64,000 nucleotides of DNA, taken from contig CANGTL010000011.1 of NCBI GenBank assembly GCA_947456815.1, positions 1 through 64,000 on the forward strand, in the 5' to 3' direction. Source of the DNA: Flavobacteriaceae bacterium. Its GTDB lineage: Bacteria > Bacteroidota > Bacteroidia > Flavobacteriales > Flavobacteriaceae. Under the pieces are notes generated by a model that worked only from the letters and a program-made list of their open reading frames with translations, was not told the DNA's origin and did not search any database. The position numbers and the translations under genes were made by a program. Positions 16,246 through 26,400 of this stretch are shown one piece after another (within the stretch, counting starts at the first letter, position 1; the number at the start of each line of letters is the position of its first letter).

Positions 16246-17448
16246 ATGCAACCCAAAGAACTCGTCGATTTAGCTACCGAATTCGGATGTCCGTTATATG
16301 TGTATGATGCTGCAAAAATCGAATCGCAATACCATCGTTTGACTTCGGCTTTTTCTAAAGTAGAACGCGTTCGCATCAATTACGCGGTAAAAGCATTGTC
16401 TAACCTTGCAATATTGCAATTGTTCAAAAAGATGGGAGGCAACATCGACACGGTTTCTATTCAAGAAGTACAACTCGGATTGCACGCGGGTTTCGAGCCA
16501 CATCAAATCATCTACACGCCCAACGGTGTTTCTTTTGAAGAAATCGAAGAAGCTGCGCAACTCGGCGTTCAAATCAATATTGACAATCTTTCTATTCTGG
16601 AACATTTCGGCACCAAACATCCAACGATTCCAGTTTGCATTCGAATTAATCCACATGTCATGGCAGGTGGAAACACGAATATTTCTGTTGGCCATATCGA
16701 TAGTAAATTTGGGATTTCCATCCATCAAATGCCGCATATATTGCGCATTGTCGAAAATACCGGCATGCACATCAACGGGATTCACATGCACACTGGTTCT
16801 GATATTTTAGATATTGAAGTGTTTTTGTACGCAGCGGAAATTTTGTTTGAAGCGGCAGTTCATTTTAAAACTTTAGATTTTCTTGATTTCGGTAGCGGAT
16901 TCAAAGTGCCCTATCACAAAGGCGATATCGAAACCAACATCGAAGAATTCGGGCGTAAACTCACCAAGCGATTCAACGCTTTTGAAAAAGAATACGGACG
17001 ACCACTTACTCTAGCTTTTGAACCTGGCAAATTTTTAGTCAGTGAAGCGGGTTTCTTTTTAGCGAAAGTAAACGTTGTCAAACAAACTACTTCTACGGTT
17101 TTTGCGAGCATCGACAGTGGTTTCAATCATTTGATTCGCCCTATGTTATATGGATCTCAGCATTACATCGAAAATATTTCTAACCCAAAAGGAAAAGAAC
17201 GCTTTTATAGCGTGGTCGGTTATATCTGCGAAACCGATACGTTCGCCAATAACCGTCGGATTAGTGAAATCAAAGAAGGCGATGTTTTGTGCTTTAGAAA
17301 TGCCGGTGCTTATTGCTTTGCCATGGCATCAAATTACAATTCACGCTATAAACCTGCAGAAGTTTTGTGGAAAGACGGCAAAGGAATTCTGATTCGCGAG
17401 CGAGAAACTTTTGAAGATTTATTGAAGAATCAGATTTTGTTGGATTAA
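16246..17448 (+). CDS. lysA: Diaminopimelate decarboxylase
   Basis: PLP-dependent decarboxylation of meso-diaminopimelate to L-lysine. Fold-type III (alanine racemase-like) barrel: the PLP lysine is in NYAVKALSN at about residue 49, and HMHTGSDI and LDFGSGFKVPY bind the PLP phosphate. The C-terminal beta domain has YICETDTFANNR and FRNAGAYCFAMASNYNSR, with the active-site Cys contributed across the dimer. At 400 aa it has normal length. Its stop codon directly abuts the stop of the convergent gene, with no room for a terminator between them. Confidence 0.95.
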   Translation: MQPKELVDLATEFGCPLYVYDAAKIESQYHRLTSAFSKVERVRINYAVKALSNLAILQLFKKMGGNIDTVSIQEVQLGLHAGFEPHQIIYTPNGVSFEEIEEAAQLGVQINIDNLSILEHFGTKHPTIPVCIRINPHVMAGGNTNISVGHIDSKFGISIHQMPHILRIVENTGMHINGIHMHTGSDILDIEVFLYAAEILFEAAVHFKTLDFLDFGSGFKVPYHKGDIETNIEEFGRKLTKRFNAFEKEYGRPLTLAFEPGKFLVSEAGFFLAKVNVVKQTTSTVFASIDSGFNHLIRPMLYGSQHYIENISNPKGKERFYSVVGYICETDTFANNRRISEIKEGDVLCFRNAGAYCFAMASNYNSRYKPAEVLWKDGKGILIRERETFEDLLKNQILLD

Positions 17449-18690
17449 TTACTCTTTTGCAAATTTTGCAAAGAAAGAATTTCCAAATTGTTGCACTGTG
17501 ATAAAGTAGATTCCACTGCTTAAATGCGAAACATCGAGTATATTGGTAAAGTCCTCTTTAGAAGTTTCTTCCAAAATTAGTTGCCCAACACTATCAAAAA
17601 TTTGAATAGTTGCATTATCCTTAAATTTTCCTGTTAATCTTAATTGATTTGCAACTGGATTTGGCGAAACTACTACTTGATTTTCTAATTCAGAATTATC
17701 ATTTGAAAGTAATTCACAACTTCCATCTGCCACAAAATTGGTAAACAACCTGATTGCATCTTGCCTAGTCGACGATGATTCCGAGGCCTCTACATCGCGA
17801 CACAACCACGCATTCATGGTTCCGTTTTCTGGACATTTGGGAGTCAATGCAAATCCCTCAATATTGTCATTATTGCCGGTTGGATTGGTAATGAGGTAAT
17901 CTTTTGAATAGACAAATTTCCTAGAAACTCCAATTAATGTTGTCGATAAGTCAGTCACTTCTAATCGGTTGTTGCCTGCGATATTATGCAAGATATATAA
18001 AAGTCCTGTCGATCGATCAAATGCCAAATCGCAGCTTTCGGTATGATTGGTTTGGTATTTTCCAACATACGCAAAATCGTTATTGGTATTCGGATTAACA
18101 TCAAAAACCCATACATATCCTTCATCTTGGTGTGCTACAAAAAACAATCCTCCTAATCCTTTGACGGAAGTATATGGTAGTCCGGTTTGTTGGCTAATAA
18201 ATCCGCTAGAAGCTAAAAAACTATCGGGGATAAATACGATTCCTTCTGGACCAGTATTCCCGGTATCTTGCATCGGCGAAGGAGAATTCAGAAGATTCCA
18301 ATGTTTGAATTCAGTCACCGTCGAAAAACTAGCGTTATGTGTATAGCGTCTTATTTCATAGTTATTCTCATCGATGGTATAAAATTCATTCGCAAACAAA
18401 TTTGCTTGGGTAATGCCCTCTGGACCGCCATCAATAATTTTATTAGCAATTTGTGTAAAAGTACTCGTCGTTGGATTCCACTGCAAAACGCGCACGCGAC
18501 CATCTCCTTGAACAGCATAAAGTCGATTATTGGCGGAATTGAAATGCAAACCGCTCAAATCTGTAACTCCACCTGCATCCATAGTGCTTGTCAGATTTGT
18601 CGCCGTCGACCAAGTTGACGCTGGCCAAACCTGAGCATTCAAGCCCTGCAACGAAAAGAAAAATACAAAGGCAATTAGTTTTGACTTCAT
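17449..18690 (-). CDS. T9SS type A exported propeller protein (phytase-like/SdiA-regulated type)
   Basis: Secreted protein with a signal peptide (MKSKLIAFVFFFSLQGLNAQ) and a C-terminal type A sorting domain at about residues 335-413: VVSPNPVANQLRLTG, then IQIFDSVGQLIL, LDVSHLSSGIYFITV and a basic end. The central region resembles a beta-propeller of the phytase-like or SdiA-regulated group, with DLSGLHFNSANNRLYAVQGDG, GGPEGITQ, TGPEGIVFIP and DNIEGFALTPKC. It lies 8 nt downstream of the pafA-like phosphatase, so a role in phosphate-ester or phytate use is plausible but inferred from context. Confidence 0.78.
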   Translation of the reverse strand: MKSKLIAFVFFFSLQGLNAQVWPASTWSTATNLTSTMDAGGVTDLSGLHFNSANNRLYAVQGDGRVRVLQWNPTTSTFTQIANKIIDGGPEGITQANLFANEFYTIDENNYEIRRYTHNASFSTVTEFKHWNLLNSPSPMQDTGNTGPEGIVFIPDSFLASSGFISQQTGLPYTSVKGLGGLFFVAHQDEGYVWVFDVNPNTNNDFAYVGKYQTNHTESCDLAFDRSTGLLYILHNIAGNNRLEVTDLSTTLIGVSRKFVYSKDYLITNPTGNNDNIEGFALTPKCPENGTMNAWLCRDVEASESSSTRQDAIRLFTNFVADGSCELLSNDNSELENQVVVSPNPVANQLRLTGKFKDNATIQIFDSVGQLILEETSKEDFTNILDVSHLSSGIYFITVQQFGNSFFAKFAKE

Positions 18691-18698
18691 TATTTGAT

Positions 18699-20321
18699 TT
18701 ATTTCGAATTTAATATTTCAGTCAAAACCTGCGCTTCTGTGCCATTAGGAAAGCTGATGTTAATTTTTTGTGCGATGGTTGGTGCAATTTCTGTAATTAC
18801 TTTTCGATCATGCGTTTCACCCGGCTTAATATTCCAACCAAAGAAAATAAGCGGAACATGGGTGTCATAAGCATAAGTGGTGCCGTGCGACGTGCCAGTT
18901 GCGCCATACTCAATGTAGCCTGGTTTATCGATGACAACCAAATCACCATCTTCTGACGGATCATATCCTCGAGCAATGCAATGCAAATGGAAGTCATTAC
19001 CATTATCCGCCAAGATTTCTTCCTCGGAATAAACTCTTTTGACCTGCTCTTGTGTCATCAAGTACTCTTTGAATGATTGCTTCACTTTTGCTAAATCGAG
19101 TGATTTTGATTTGATCTTCTCTTTGTCAAAGTAGATATTGAAATTTGAGTAATTCAGTATCAAATCCTCGCCATAAGTATCAGATGAAAACTTTTTCAAA
19201 CCTTGAGTAATTTCTTTTGGTTCGACATTCGTCACGTTGTATTTGTTGTCTTTCAAAAACTGAACGTTCTCTGCTCCAGCATGATCGGCTGTGAGGAACA
19301 GCAAATAATTTCCTTTTCCGACAGTTTTGTCAAGATAGTTTAAAAAGTCAGCAATCGTCTCGTCTAGACGTAAGTAGGTGTCTTGCAATTCAATTGATCT
19401 TGGTCCTAAGATATGTCCTACATAATCTGTAGACGAAAAGCTCACCGCCAAGAAATCAGTCACGTCATCTTTTCCTAATTCTTCTTTTTCGATTGCTTTT
19501 TTGGCAAATTCTTCCAACAAATTATTACCGAAAGGCGTTGCTCGAATTACCCCGGTGTCATTTTTATCATACATGCTTTTCAAATCGTAGGGAAAAACAG
19601 GTTTGTCTGCTTTATACAATTTTCCTTCATACGGATTATCATCAACTAAACTTTCATCGTAGGTTGCTAATGGCTTGAACAATTCCCAGTTCTTACTCAA
19701 ATAAGGTAAATAATGTTTTTCATTGTTAAATTCATTGACCCAATTAGGCAAAGTTGATCCGTAAAATGTACTCGAAATAAAACTTCCTGTTTTACTGTAC
19801 CAGAACGCCCAATTCGCAAAATGTCCAGCCGGAAGAATCGCACCTCGATCTTTTAAACTCATCCCAATTACTTTCCCTTTAAAATTGGTAGACAAACGCA
19901 ACTCATCGGTAATAGTTGTGGACAATAGATTTTTGGGAGACATCGGATCATCTCCTTTACTGCTATTGCCTATGATCTGAACGTTGGTGTCGTCTGTGCA
20001 ATATCGTTCTTTACCTAATCGTCGGCTAAACCATTCGTTGCCAACAATACCGTGAATGGATGGCGTTGTCCCGGTATAAATGGAAGCATGTCCTGGTGCC
20101 GTATAAGTTGGTAAATAATTGTAATGTGTATTGTGAAAAGTGTAACCTTCTTTGAGTAATCGCTTAAAGCCATTTTCGGAAAAATCATTAATAAAACGCT
20201 GGAGGTATTCTGGTTTCATTTGATCGACAACAATACCTACTACTAGTTTTGGCCTTTGTTGTTGTTGTGCATACATCGAAGCTGTTAGCGATAGTAAAAT
20301 CAAATAAATAATTCTTTTCAT
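18699..20321 (-). CDS. pafA: PafA-type phosphate-irrepressible alkaline phosphatase
   Basis: Periplasmic phosphomonoesterase of the alkaline phosphatase superfamily with a Thr nucleophile. After the signal peptide (MKRIIYLILLSLTASMYAQ), residues can be aligned with Elizabethkingia PafA at a constant offset of five. Metal ligand Asp33 lies in GIVVDQM, nucleophile Thr74 in PTYTAPGHAS, Asn95 in GNEWF, and Lys157/Arg159 in SLKDRGAILPAGH. Metal ligands later in the chain include TADHAG and GTSHGT. The 540-residue length matches. It probably heads a two-gene transcript with the propeller gene. A near-consensus -7 (TATCTTTA, minus, 20348-20355) precedes it. Confidence 0.92.
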   Translation of the reverse strand: MKRIIYLILLSLTASMYAQQQQRPKLVVGIVVDQMKPEYLQRFINDFSENGFKRLLKEGYTFHNTHYNYLPTYTAPGHASIYTGTTPSIHGIVGNEWFSRRLGKERYCTDDTNVQIIGNSSKGDDPMSPKNLLSTTITDELRLSTNFKGKVIGMSLKDRGAILPAGHFANWAFWYSKTGSFISSTFYGSTLPNWVNEFNNEKHYLPYLSKNWELFKPLATYDESLVDDNPYEGKLYKADKPVFPYDLKSMYDKNDTGVIRATPFGNNLLEEFAKKAIEKEELGKDDVTDFLAVSFSSTDYVGHILGPRSIELQDTYLRLDETIADFLNYLDKTVGKGNYLLFLTADHAGAENVQFLKDNKYNVTNVEPKEITQGLKKFSSDTYGEDLILNYSNFNIYFDKEKIKSKSLDLAKVKQSFKEYLMTQEQVKRVYSEEEILADNGNDFHLHCIARGYDPSEDGDLVVIDKPGYIEYGATGTSHGTTYAYDTHVPLIFFGWNIKPGETHDRKVITEIAPTIAQKINISFPNGTEAQVLTEILNSK

Positions 20322-20435
20322 GTCAGTAGCATTTGAATTTAAGACTATAAAGATATACTACTTATTATGTTTAGAAGTAATGAAATTGTAATATTTACAC
20401 ATCGCTTCATTTTTGCCCTCGAAGTACGAAATAAA

Positions 20436-20463
20436 AAAAAGCCACTATCCCTAGTGGCTTTTT
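20436..20463. terminator. Bidirectional hairpin terminator after the OmpA-family gene
   Basis: AAAAAGCCACTA (20436-20447) pairs with TAGTGGCTTTTT (20452-20463) around a 4-nt loop. On the minus strand it ends the adhesin-PorP-OmpA transcript and separates it from pafA. Confidence 0.9.
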
Positions 20464-20471
20464 AACCCAAT

Positions 20472-22349
20472 TTATTTTAATATAATGAACTCACAACGCC
20501 GGTTAATGGAATGTTCTTGTTCGGTACACGCACTTCCACATCTTACTAGTAGAACTGTTTCCCCAAATCCCTTAGACCGTAGTCGTTTTCTTTTTATGCC
20601 ATTTGCTACGAGGTACTCTAAGGTAGAGGTAGCACGTTTGTTGGATAGCATAATATTATAATAGTCGGATGCACGTGAGTCGGTATGTGCACCAATTTCA
20701 ATTTCCATTTCAGGGTATTTCTTTAAAAAATCGACCAAAACATTTAGAATTCTCTCTGCATCAGGTTTAATGTTCGATTTGTCTAAATCGAAATAAACGT
20801 TTTCTAAGACAATTTGCACTTTTCCATCCTGACGTTTGGTGATGATTTCCTCGGCATCATCATAACATTCCATAAACAATTCAATGGTGTAACGCAGTTT
20901 TCCATCTTCATTAGTCATGAATTCTTCGCTGTGCGGAATATAAAAATCACGCATGGCTTCGATTCGATATTTTTTGTTTGGCTCCGTTGCGAAGACGTAA
21001 TCTGCTTCTCCGCCAACAACCATTTGTCCGATCAAAATGTTATTTTCGTCATAGAGAGAAACCAATGTTCCAGGTAGTAAATTCTGAGTGTTTTTATCTC
21101 TTACATCGCCTTCAACAACGTAGCGTTCCTGGTTTTCAGCACGTGTAAAACTGTAAAGCGCATCTCCCATTTTTCGATTAGAAGAAAAATAGCCAAGATT
21201 CTTTTTCTCATCTACAACATAACTAAAATCATCCATATTGCTATTGATGGTCTCTCCGAGATTAAGCGGTTTTGCAAATGGACCTCCATTCAGTGATTTG
21301 CTCATGAAAATATCTAAGCCTCCCATTCCTTGGTGACCGTCAGAGGCAAAATATAAGATGCTGCCATCGTTTGATATTTCAGGGAATTGCTCTCTGTGTA
21401 TTGTATTGATGCTTTCTCCTAAATTTACCGGAGTTCCGTAGGTTCCGTCTTCATTCACATCAACTACATATAAATCAAATGACCCAATAGAACCCGGCAT
21501 ATCGCTAGAAAAATACAACTTCTTCCCGTCTTTGGTTAAGACTGGGTGCTCCGTGGAATACATGTCACTGCAAAATGGCAGGGCATTAATGTTCGTCCAA
21601 ACGCCATTCGCAAACTCAGCTTTATAAATCTTAATATTCGCAATCTTTTCGTTTCCAACTTTAACCATTTTGGCATTGGTTCTGTTGAAATACATGATTC
21701 TACCATCTTGGCTAAAAGTCACAGAACTTTCGTGTGTTTTTGTGTTAATCTCTTTTGGAAATGGTTCAATATCTACTAACAGTCCTTTATCATTAACGTT
21801 AGCGCTAAATAAATCTAGATAAGGTTTTTCATTCCATCCAAAGGATTTTGTACCTGCATTTCTTAGCGATGCGAAAGCCACTTTATCTCCATAGAATGAC
21901 ATTCCGAAATCTCCGTTTGAGGTATTCTTAGACATCGGCTGCACCACATAATTAAAGGGCACGTTGGTCTTTAGGTTCGCAATAAATTTTGGTGTACTTA
22001 CATTGTACTTCAAATACTCTCCCATCACTTGATCGGCCTTTTTATAGTTGGCTTCACCAAGCAACGCATGAGAAAACTTGAAATAAAATTCTGGTTTAAC
22101 ACTATCTTTAAACGTTAGAAACAGTTTGCCGTAGGCGCGTACGGCATCTTTCATCTGCGAATTATTGTAATAACAGTCTCCCAAATTTTGCAATACCAAT
22201 TGACTTTCGCCAAGTTGCTCGTACATCTCAGCGGCTTTTACATAAGCTTTCTTATCAAAAAGTACATTGGCTTTCTTTACAGTTGCCTTTTGCGCAATAA
22301 GTCCACTGCAGAAACAAATTATAAAAAGTATAGAATAAAAATTTCTCAT
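20472..22349 (-). CDS. OmpA-family protein with TPR and PD40 (WD40-like) repeats
   Basis: Periplasmic, peptidoglycan-anchored protein commonly found beside PorP/SprF-like genes. Order of parts: signal peptide (to about residue 19), TPR-like helices (about 20-125), a PD40 beta-propeller (about 140-400; repeats such as KLYFSSDMPGSIGSFDLYVV and ILYFASDGHQGMGGLDIFMS), a carboxypeptidase-regulatory-like beta-sandwich (about 410-480), and a C-terminal OmpA domain (about 510-625). The OmpA domain has VYFDLDKSNIKPDAERIL, GAHTDSRASDYYN and NRRCEF, which hold the peptidoglycan-binding Asp and Arg. It is the last gene of the cluster, 11 nt after the PorP/SprF-like gene, and probably supports display of the giant adhesin. 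Confidence 0.9.
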   Translation of the reverse strand: MRNFYSILFIICFCSGLIAQKATVKKANVLFDKKAYVKAAEMYEQLGESQLVLQNLGDCYYNNSQMKDAVRAYGKLFLTFKDSVKPEFYFKFSHALLGEANYKKADQVMGEYLKYNVSTPKFIANLKTNVPFNYVVQPMSKNTSNGDFGMSFYGDKVAFASLRNAGTKSFGWNEKPYLDLFSANVNDKGLLVDIEPFPKEINTKTHESSVTFSQDGRIMYFNRTNAKMVKVGNEKIANIKIYKAEFANGVWTNINALPFCSDMYSTEHPVLTKDGKKLYFSSDMPGSIGSFDLYVVDVNEDGTYGTPVNLGESINTIHREQFPEISNDGSILYFASDGHQGMGGLDIFMSKSLNGGPFAKPLNLGETINSNMDDFSYVVDEKKNLGYFSSNRKMGDALYSFTRAENQERYVVEGDVRDKNTQNLLPGTLVSLYDENNILIGQMVVGGEADYVFATEPNKKYRIEAMRDFYIPHSEEFMTNEDGKLRYTIELFMECYDDAEEIITKRQDGKVQIVLENVYFDLDKSNIKPDAERILNVLVDFLKKYPEMEIEIGAHTDSRASDYYNIMLSNKRATSTLEYLVANGIKRKRLRSKGFGETVLLVRCGSACTEQEHSINRRCEFIILK

Positions 22350-22360
22350 TTTCTTAGTTG

Positions 22361-23308
22361 TTAGAAGAACCTTGGTGATTTTTCATAGCCTTTAGATTTT
22401 AGGTTCGAAGTATCTAAATCAAACAGTAAAAATATTTCGTGTGAACCTGAATTAAAGTCTCCTAAATTGGTCAGGGTATAATCGTACGAGTACCCTATTT
22501 TGAAGCTTGGTGTAATTGAAAAAGCTGCTAAACCGCTTACGGAATCGTCTAATCTATAACCGGCACCAAGCTCGAATTGATTATTAAACAAGAAATTAGC
22601 TGTTAAATCCATTGAAAGTGGCGCACCCGTAACTGCCTTTGTCATAAACGCAGGTTTAAAGCGAATGCTCTGACTTAAATCAAATACATAACCTCCTGTA
22701 AAGAAATAATGCACTTCTTCGACACCAGTAGCTTTTAGTCCATTCTTAGATTCCAAATGCTTTGTCGTTAACAAATTAGGTGCAGAAAAACCCAAATAAT
22801 AATTCTCGCCAAAATAGAATGCACCCGCTCCTACATTCGGGAAACTTTGGTTGATATTGTCTGCAAATGCTTGGTCTGGCGTTGCATCTGTATACTTGAA
22901 CCCATTAAAATCAGCGTCAAACAAGGTAATCCCTGCTTTTACCCCGAACGACAATCTTTTAGTCTCAGAAAGTGGAATTACATAAGCAACATCAGCATAA
23001 ATGTTATTTTCATGCACCACATCACCAATAGCGTCACTTACCACAGACAATCCAACTTCAACTCTCTTAGCGATTGGTGTATGTGCAAACAAAGTTCCTG
23101 TTCTTGGTGCTCCAACTACGCCAACCCATTGTGTCCTGTATAATCCTCCAAGATTAATTACCCCTGAATTATCAGTTGCATAACCTGGATTAATCACACT
23201 CATGTTGTACATATAGTGCGTAAACTGCGGGTCTTGCTGTGCCTTAACCAATAATGAGACAAGCAAAAACACGATAAGAAATATATAGTTAAAAGGTTTT
23301 ATTTTCAT
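22361..23308 (-). CDS. PorP/SprF family type IX secretion outer-membrane protein
   Basis: Outer-membrane beta-barrel protein needed for export or attachment of type B T9SS substrates such as SprB in F. johnsoniae. The signal peptide ends LLVKAQQ and is followed by the family signature DPQFTHYMYNMSVINPGYA. Further motifs are LGGLYRTQWVGVVGAPRTGTLFAHTPI and the C-terminal barrel SFKIGYSYDYTLTNLGDFNSGSHEIFLLFDL. The 315-residue length is typical. It is located directly downstream of the giant type B adhesin gene (97 nt gap, no terminator), like sprB-sprF, and is probably the dedicated partner of that adhesin. Confidence 0.93.
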   Translation of the reverse strand: MKIKPFNYIFLIVFLLVSLLVKAQQDPQFTHYMYNMSVINPGYATDNSGVINLGGLYRTQWVGVVGAPRTGTLFAHTPIAKRVEVGLSVVSDAIGDVVHENNIYADVAYVIPLSETKRLSFGVKAGITLFDADFNGFKYTDATPDQAFADNINQSFPNVGAGAFYFGENYYLGFSAPNLLTTKHLESKNGLKATGVEEVHYFFTGGYVFDLSQSIRFKPAFMTKAVTGAPLSMDLTANFLFNNQFELGAGYRLDDSVSGLAAFSITPSFKIGYSYDYTLTNLGDFNSGSHEIFLLFDLDTSNLKSKGYEKSPRFF

Positions 23309-23405
23309 CTTGTTATTCGTTGGATGATACTCTTATTTTTTTTGAGCAATACTTTTGCATCGTTTTGTTTCTAATTCAAAATCCAATTAGTTCATTTTAG
23401 TTTTG

Positions 23406-26400
23406 TTATCTACTCAAATAGAGTCGGCCTTGTTTTGGATTCCTTGCTCCATCATTAAATTCGAGGATGTAGAAATAAACTCCAACAGGCACCACATTAC
23501 TTCCTAATTTTACGCCACCAACTGTTGTTGTTCCATTCCAATTTGGCGTATTAATATTTCCTTTATATAGAATATTACCATATCTATTATAGATTTCCAG
23601 TGTGAATCTAGGATAGGCAATTTCAATATCTTTGATTACAAATTCATCATTAACCGTATCGCCGTTTGGAGAAAATCCGTCAGGAATTAATATGTCCTCG
23701 CACTTAGTTAAATCTACTGTTACTGCCAGTCTAGTGCTGCTTTCACATCCCGAAGCAGAAACATAAGCACCATAATAGGTTGTTGTATCGACTAGTAAAT
23801 CAGTGTCGGCATAGGCCGTTCCTCCAGTAGATGCATTATACCATATTACAGCTTCTGTCCCAGAAACATTGCTACTTAAATTAGAAATAGTAGGATTGTC
23901 AGAAATACAAAATTCATTTCCTTTTGGCAATAAGACCACCGTTTCTAATTCTAATACTTCAAAAGTAATAGGATCGATTCCTACATTTAAGGTTGAACAA
24001 CCGCCAATAACTGATTCAATTTTGGTAATCGTTATGGTAACGTTTCCTGCCAAATTTAAATCGCTAGCCGGAATTGTGAACACACCATTATTATTGTTAA
24101 TTGTAACTGTATCAATATTCGTTGCAGTACTAGCGCCTGATAATTCGTATGTAATTATATAGCTACCATCAATTAGCGTTTGATTTAGTTCATTTGTAAA
24201 AGTCACATCATTTGAAAAATTAATACAAGCAGGTTCAGCAGAAATTATTGCATTTGATAAATCTGGAATTGCGTACACATCGAAAGTTACTTGAGCATTC
24301 TCATTCAAATTATTACAACCACCTGACAGACTTACGATCGAATTAATGGTTAGCGTGTAACTTCCCGCATTTGAAAACACTGAATTTGGAATTGTAAACT
24401 CACCCTGACCACCACTTAAGGTGACCACATCGGTCGTTCCAGTGCTTGGTGTTCCATTTGGAATATCATAAACAAATTGATAATCTCCGTCAACTAGCCC
24501 AGTCGCTCCAGAAATTTGAATAAAGGCATCTTCACCGAAACAAACACCTTCTGCAATTAAATTCACACTATCCAAATTAGAGTTTGGTTTCACAATAAAG
24601 TCAGCACTTACATTAGGATTAATAGCCGTTGCACAAGTAGTATTTGCATTGGTTATGTTTAGAAATGTAATTCTAGTTGTTCCAACAACAGGAATCACTG
24701 CTGCATCTATTGATAGGGTTCCTACCCCACCCAAAATTGTCACATTGGCATTCTGATTCAATAAAATATTTGCAAGCGTCAAATTGTAATTCAGAATGTA
24801 GTCGCCATCAATCATATTTGAAAAACTTACCACTACATTATCTCCACTACAATTTGGAGAAGAAACAGCAATATTGCTTGAATCAAAAATTGGATTTGAT
24901 AATACCGTAAACTGAATAGTTTCACTATCAGCGGGCAAGCAAGAATTGCTTACAGTATAAGTATAGCTATAAGAATTCGGTGTCAAAGCAGAAATGTCGA
25001 TTGTACTTGTAACAGTTTGGTTTGTCACGTCAGTCCAAAGCCCTCCTGTTTGATAGCCACTCAATAGTGAGAACAAATCAAAAGTTCCTTGTAAAGTACA
25101 AACATCTTGATTCCCAACAAAAGTACCTGCATTCGGAACGGGATCTACGGTAACTGTGACTATTGCAGTATCATTGTCACAAGATTGGTTACCGCTTAAA
25201 GTGTAAGTATAAACTCCTGCTGCGTCAACTGATGGATTAAAAATACCGGTACCGCTAGCCAATGTTGGAGTCCAAATACCACCGGTTTGAGGACTACCTC
25301 CTAAATTCAAGAATAAATCTGAAGGTGCATTTGTAGTACAAAAAGTTACAGAACCTGAAGTTCCTGCCTCTGGTCCAGGTACAATTGTAACCGTAAGTAA
25401 CGCAATATCCGGAGTACAAAACGGAGCACCAACAGAATAAGTATACACTCCCGGCGCATCAACAGCAGGATCAAATAAGCCAGTTCCGCTCGCTAAAGTC
25501 GGTGTCCATGTTCCACCAGCTTGTGGCGTACCAGCAAAATAAGTAATCAAATCAATAGGTGCAATATTAGAACAAATCGCAACATTCGAATCCTCTCCAG
25601 CATCAGGTAATGGATTTACTATAACCGTTACCGTCGCTGTATCGTCATCGCAAGGTTGATTACCACTAAATGTATAAGTATAAACTCCTTGAGTGTCGAT
25701 TGCAGGGTCAAAAAAACCTGTGCCGCTTGCCAATGCGGGAGACCATGTACCTCCAACTTGAGGACTTCCACCTAAACTTAAAAACAAATCTTGCGCTGGA
25801 CTATTTACACAAAGTGTAGCACTTCCTGAAGTACCTGCATTCGGACTTGGTGTAATTGAAATAGTCACTGTAGCGGTATCATTTCCGCAAGGCGCATTAC
25901 CATTAACTGTGTAAGTATAGACTCCTGCTAAATCACTACTAGGATTAAAAAGTCCTGAGCCACTTGGCAATATAGGCGACCATGTTCCTCCTGGTTGTGG
26001 CGACCCTCCTAATAAAGTAATCAAATCGACTGGGTCAATATTTGAACACAGATTTGCATTGCCATCAGTACCTGCATTAGCAGCAGGAATTATCGTTACG
26101 GAAACCAAAGAAGTGTCATTCACACACGGAGGTGTACCCGCAACAGTATAAATATAATTTCCAGCGGTATCAATAGTTGGATCAAAAATGCCTGTGCCAC
26201 TGGCTAAAAGTGGCGACCAAGTTCCACCAGACTGAGGGCTTCCTCCAAGCAAAGCAAACAAGTCTTGAACTCCGCCATTACTACATAGTGTAATTGTAGC
26301 GTTAATTCCTGCAACTGGCGGCTGAACAACATTTAGCGTTGTTGAACCACTTAATAATCTGGTGCAACTCGGTGGATTTGATAACGTAACACTAACCAAA

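Noticed and set aside
23347..23365. TACTTTTG promoter-like motif on the plus strand
   Set aside because: No plus-strand gene lies downstream; it falls in the gap of a minus-strand operon and is probably chance.
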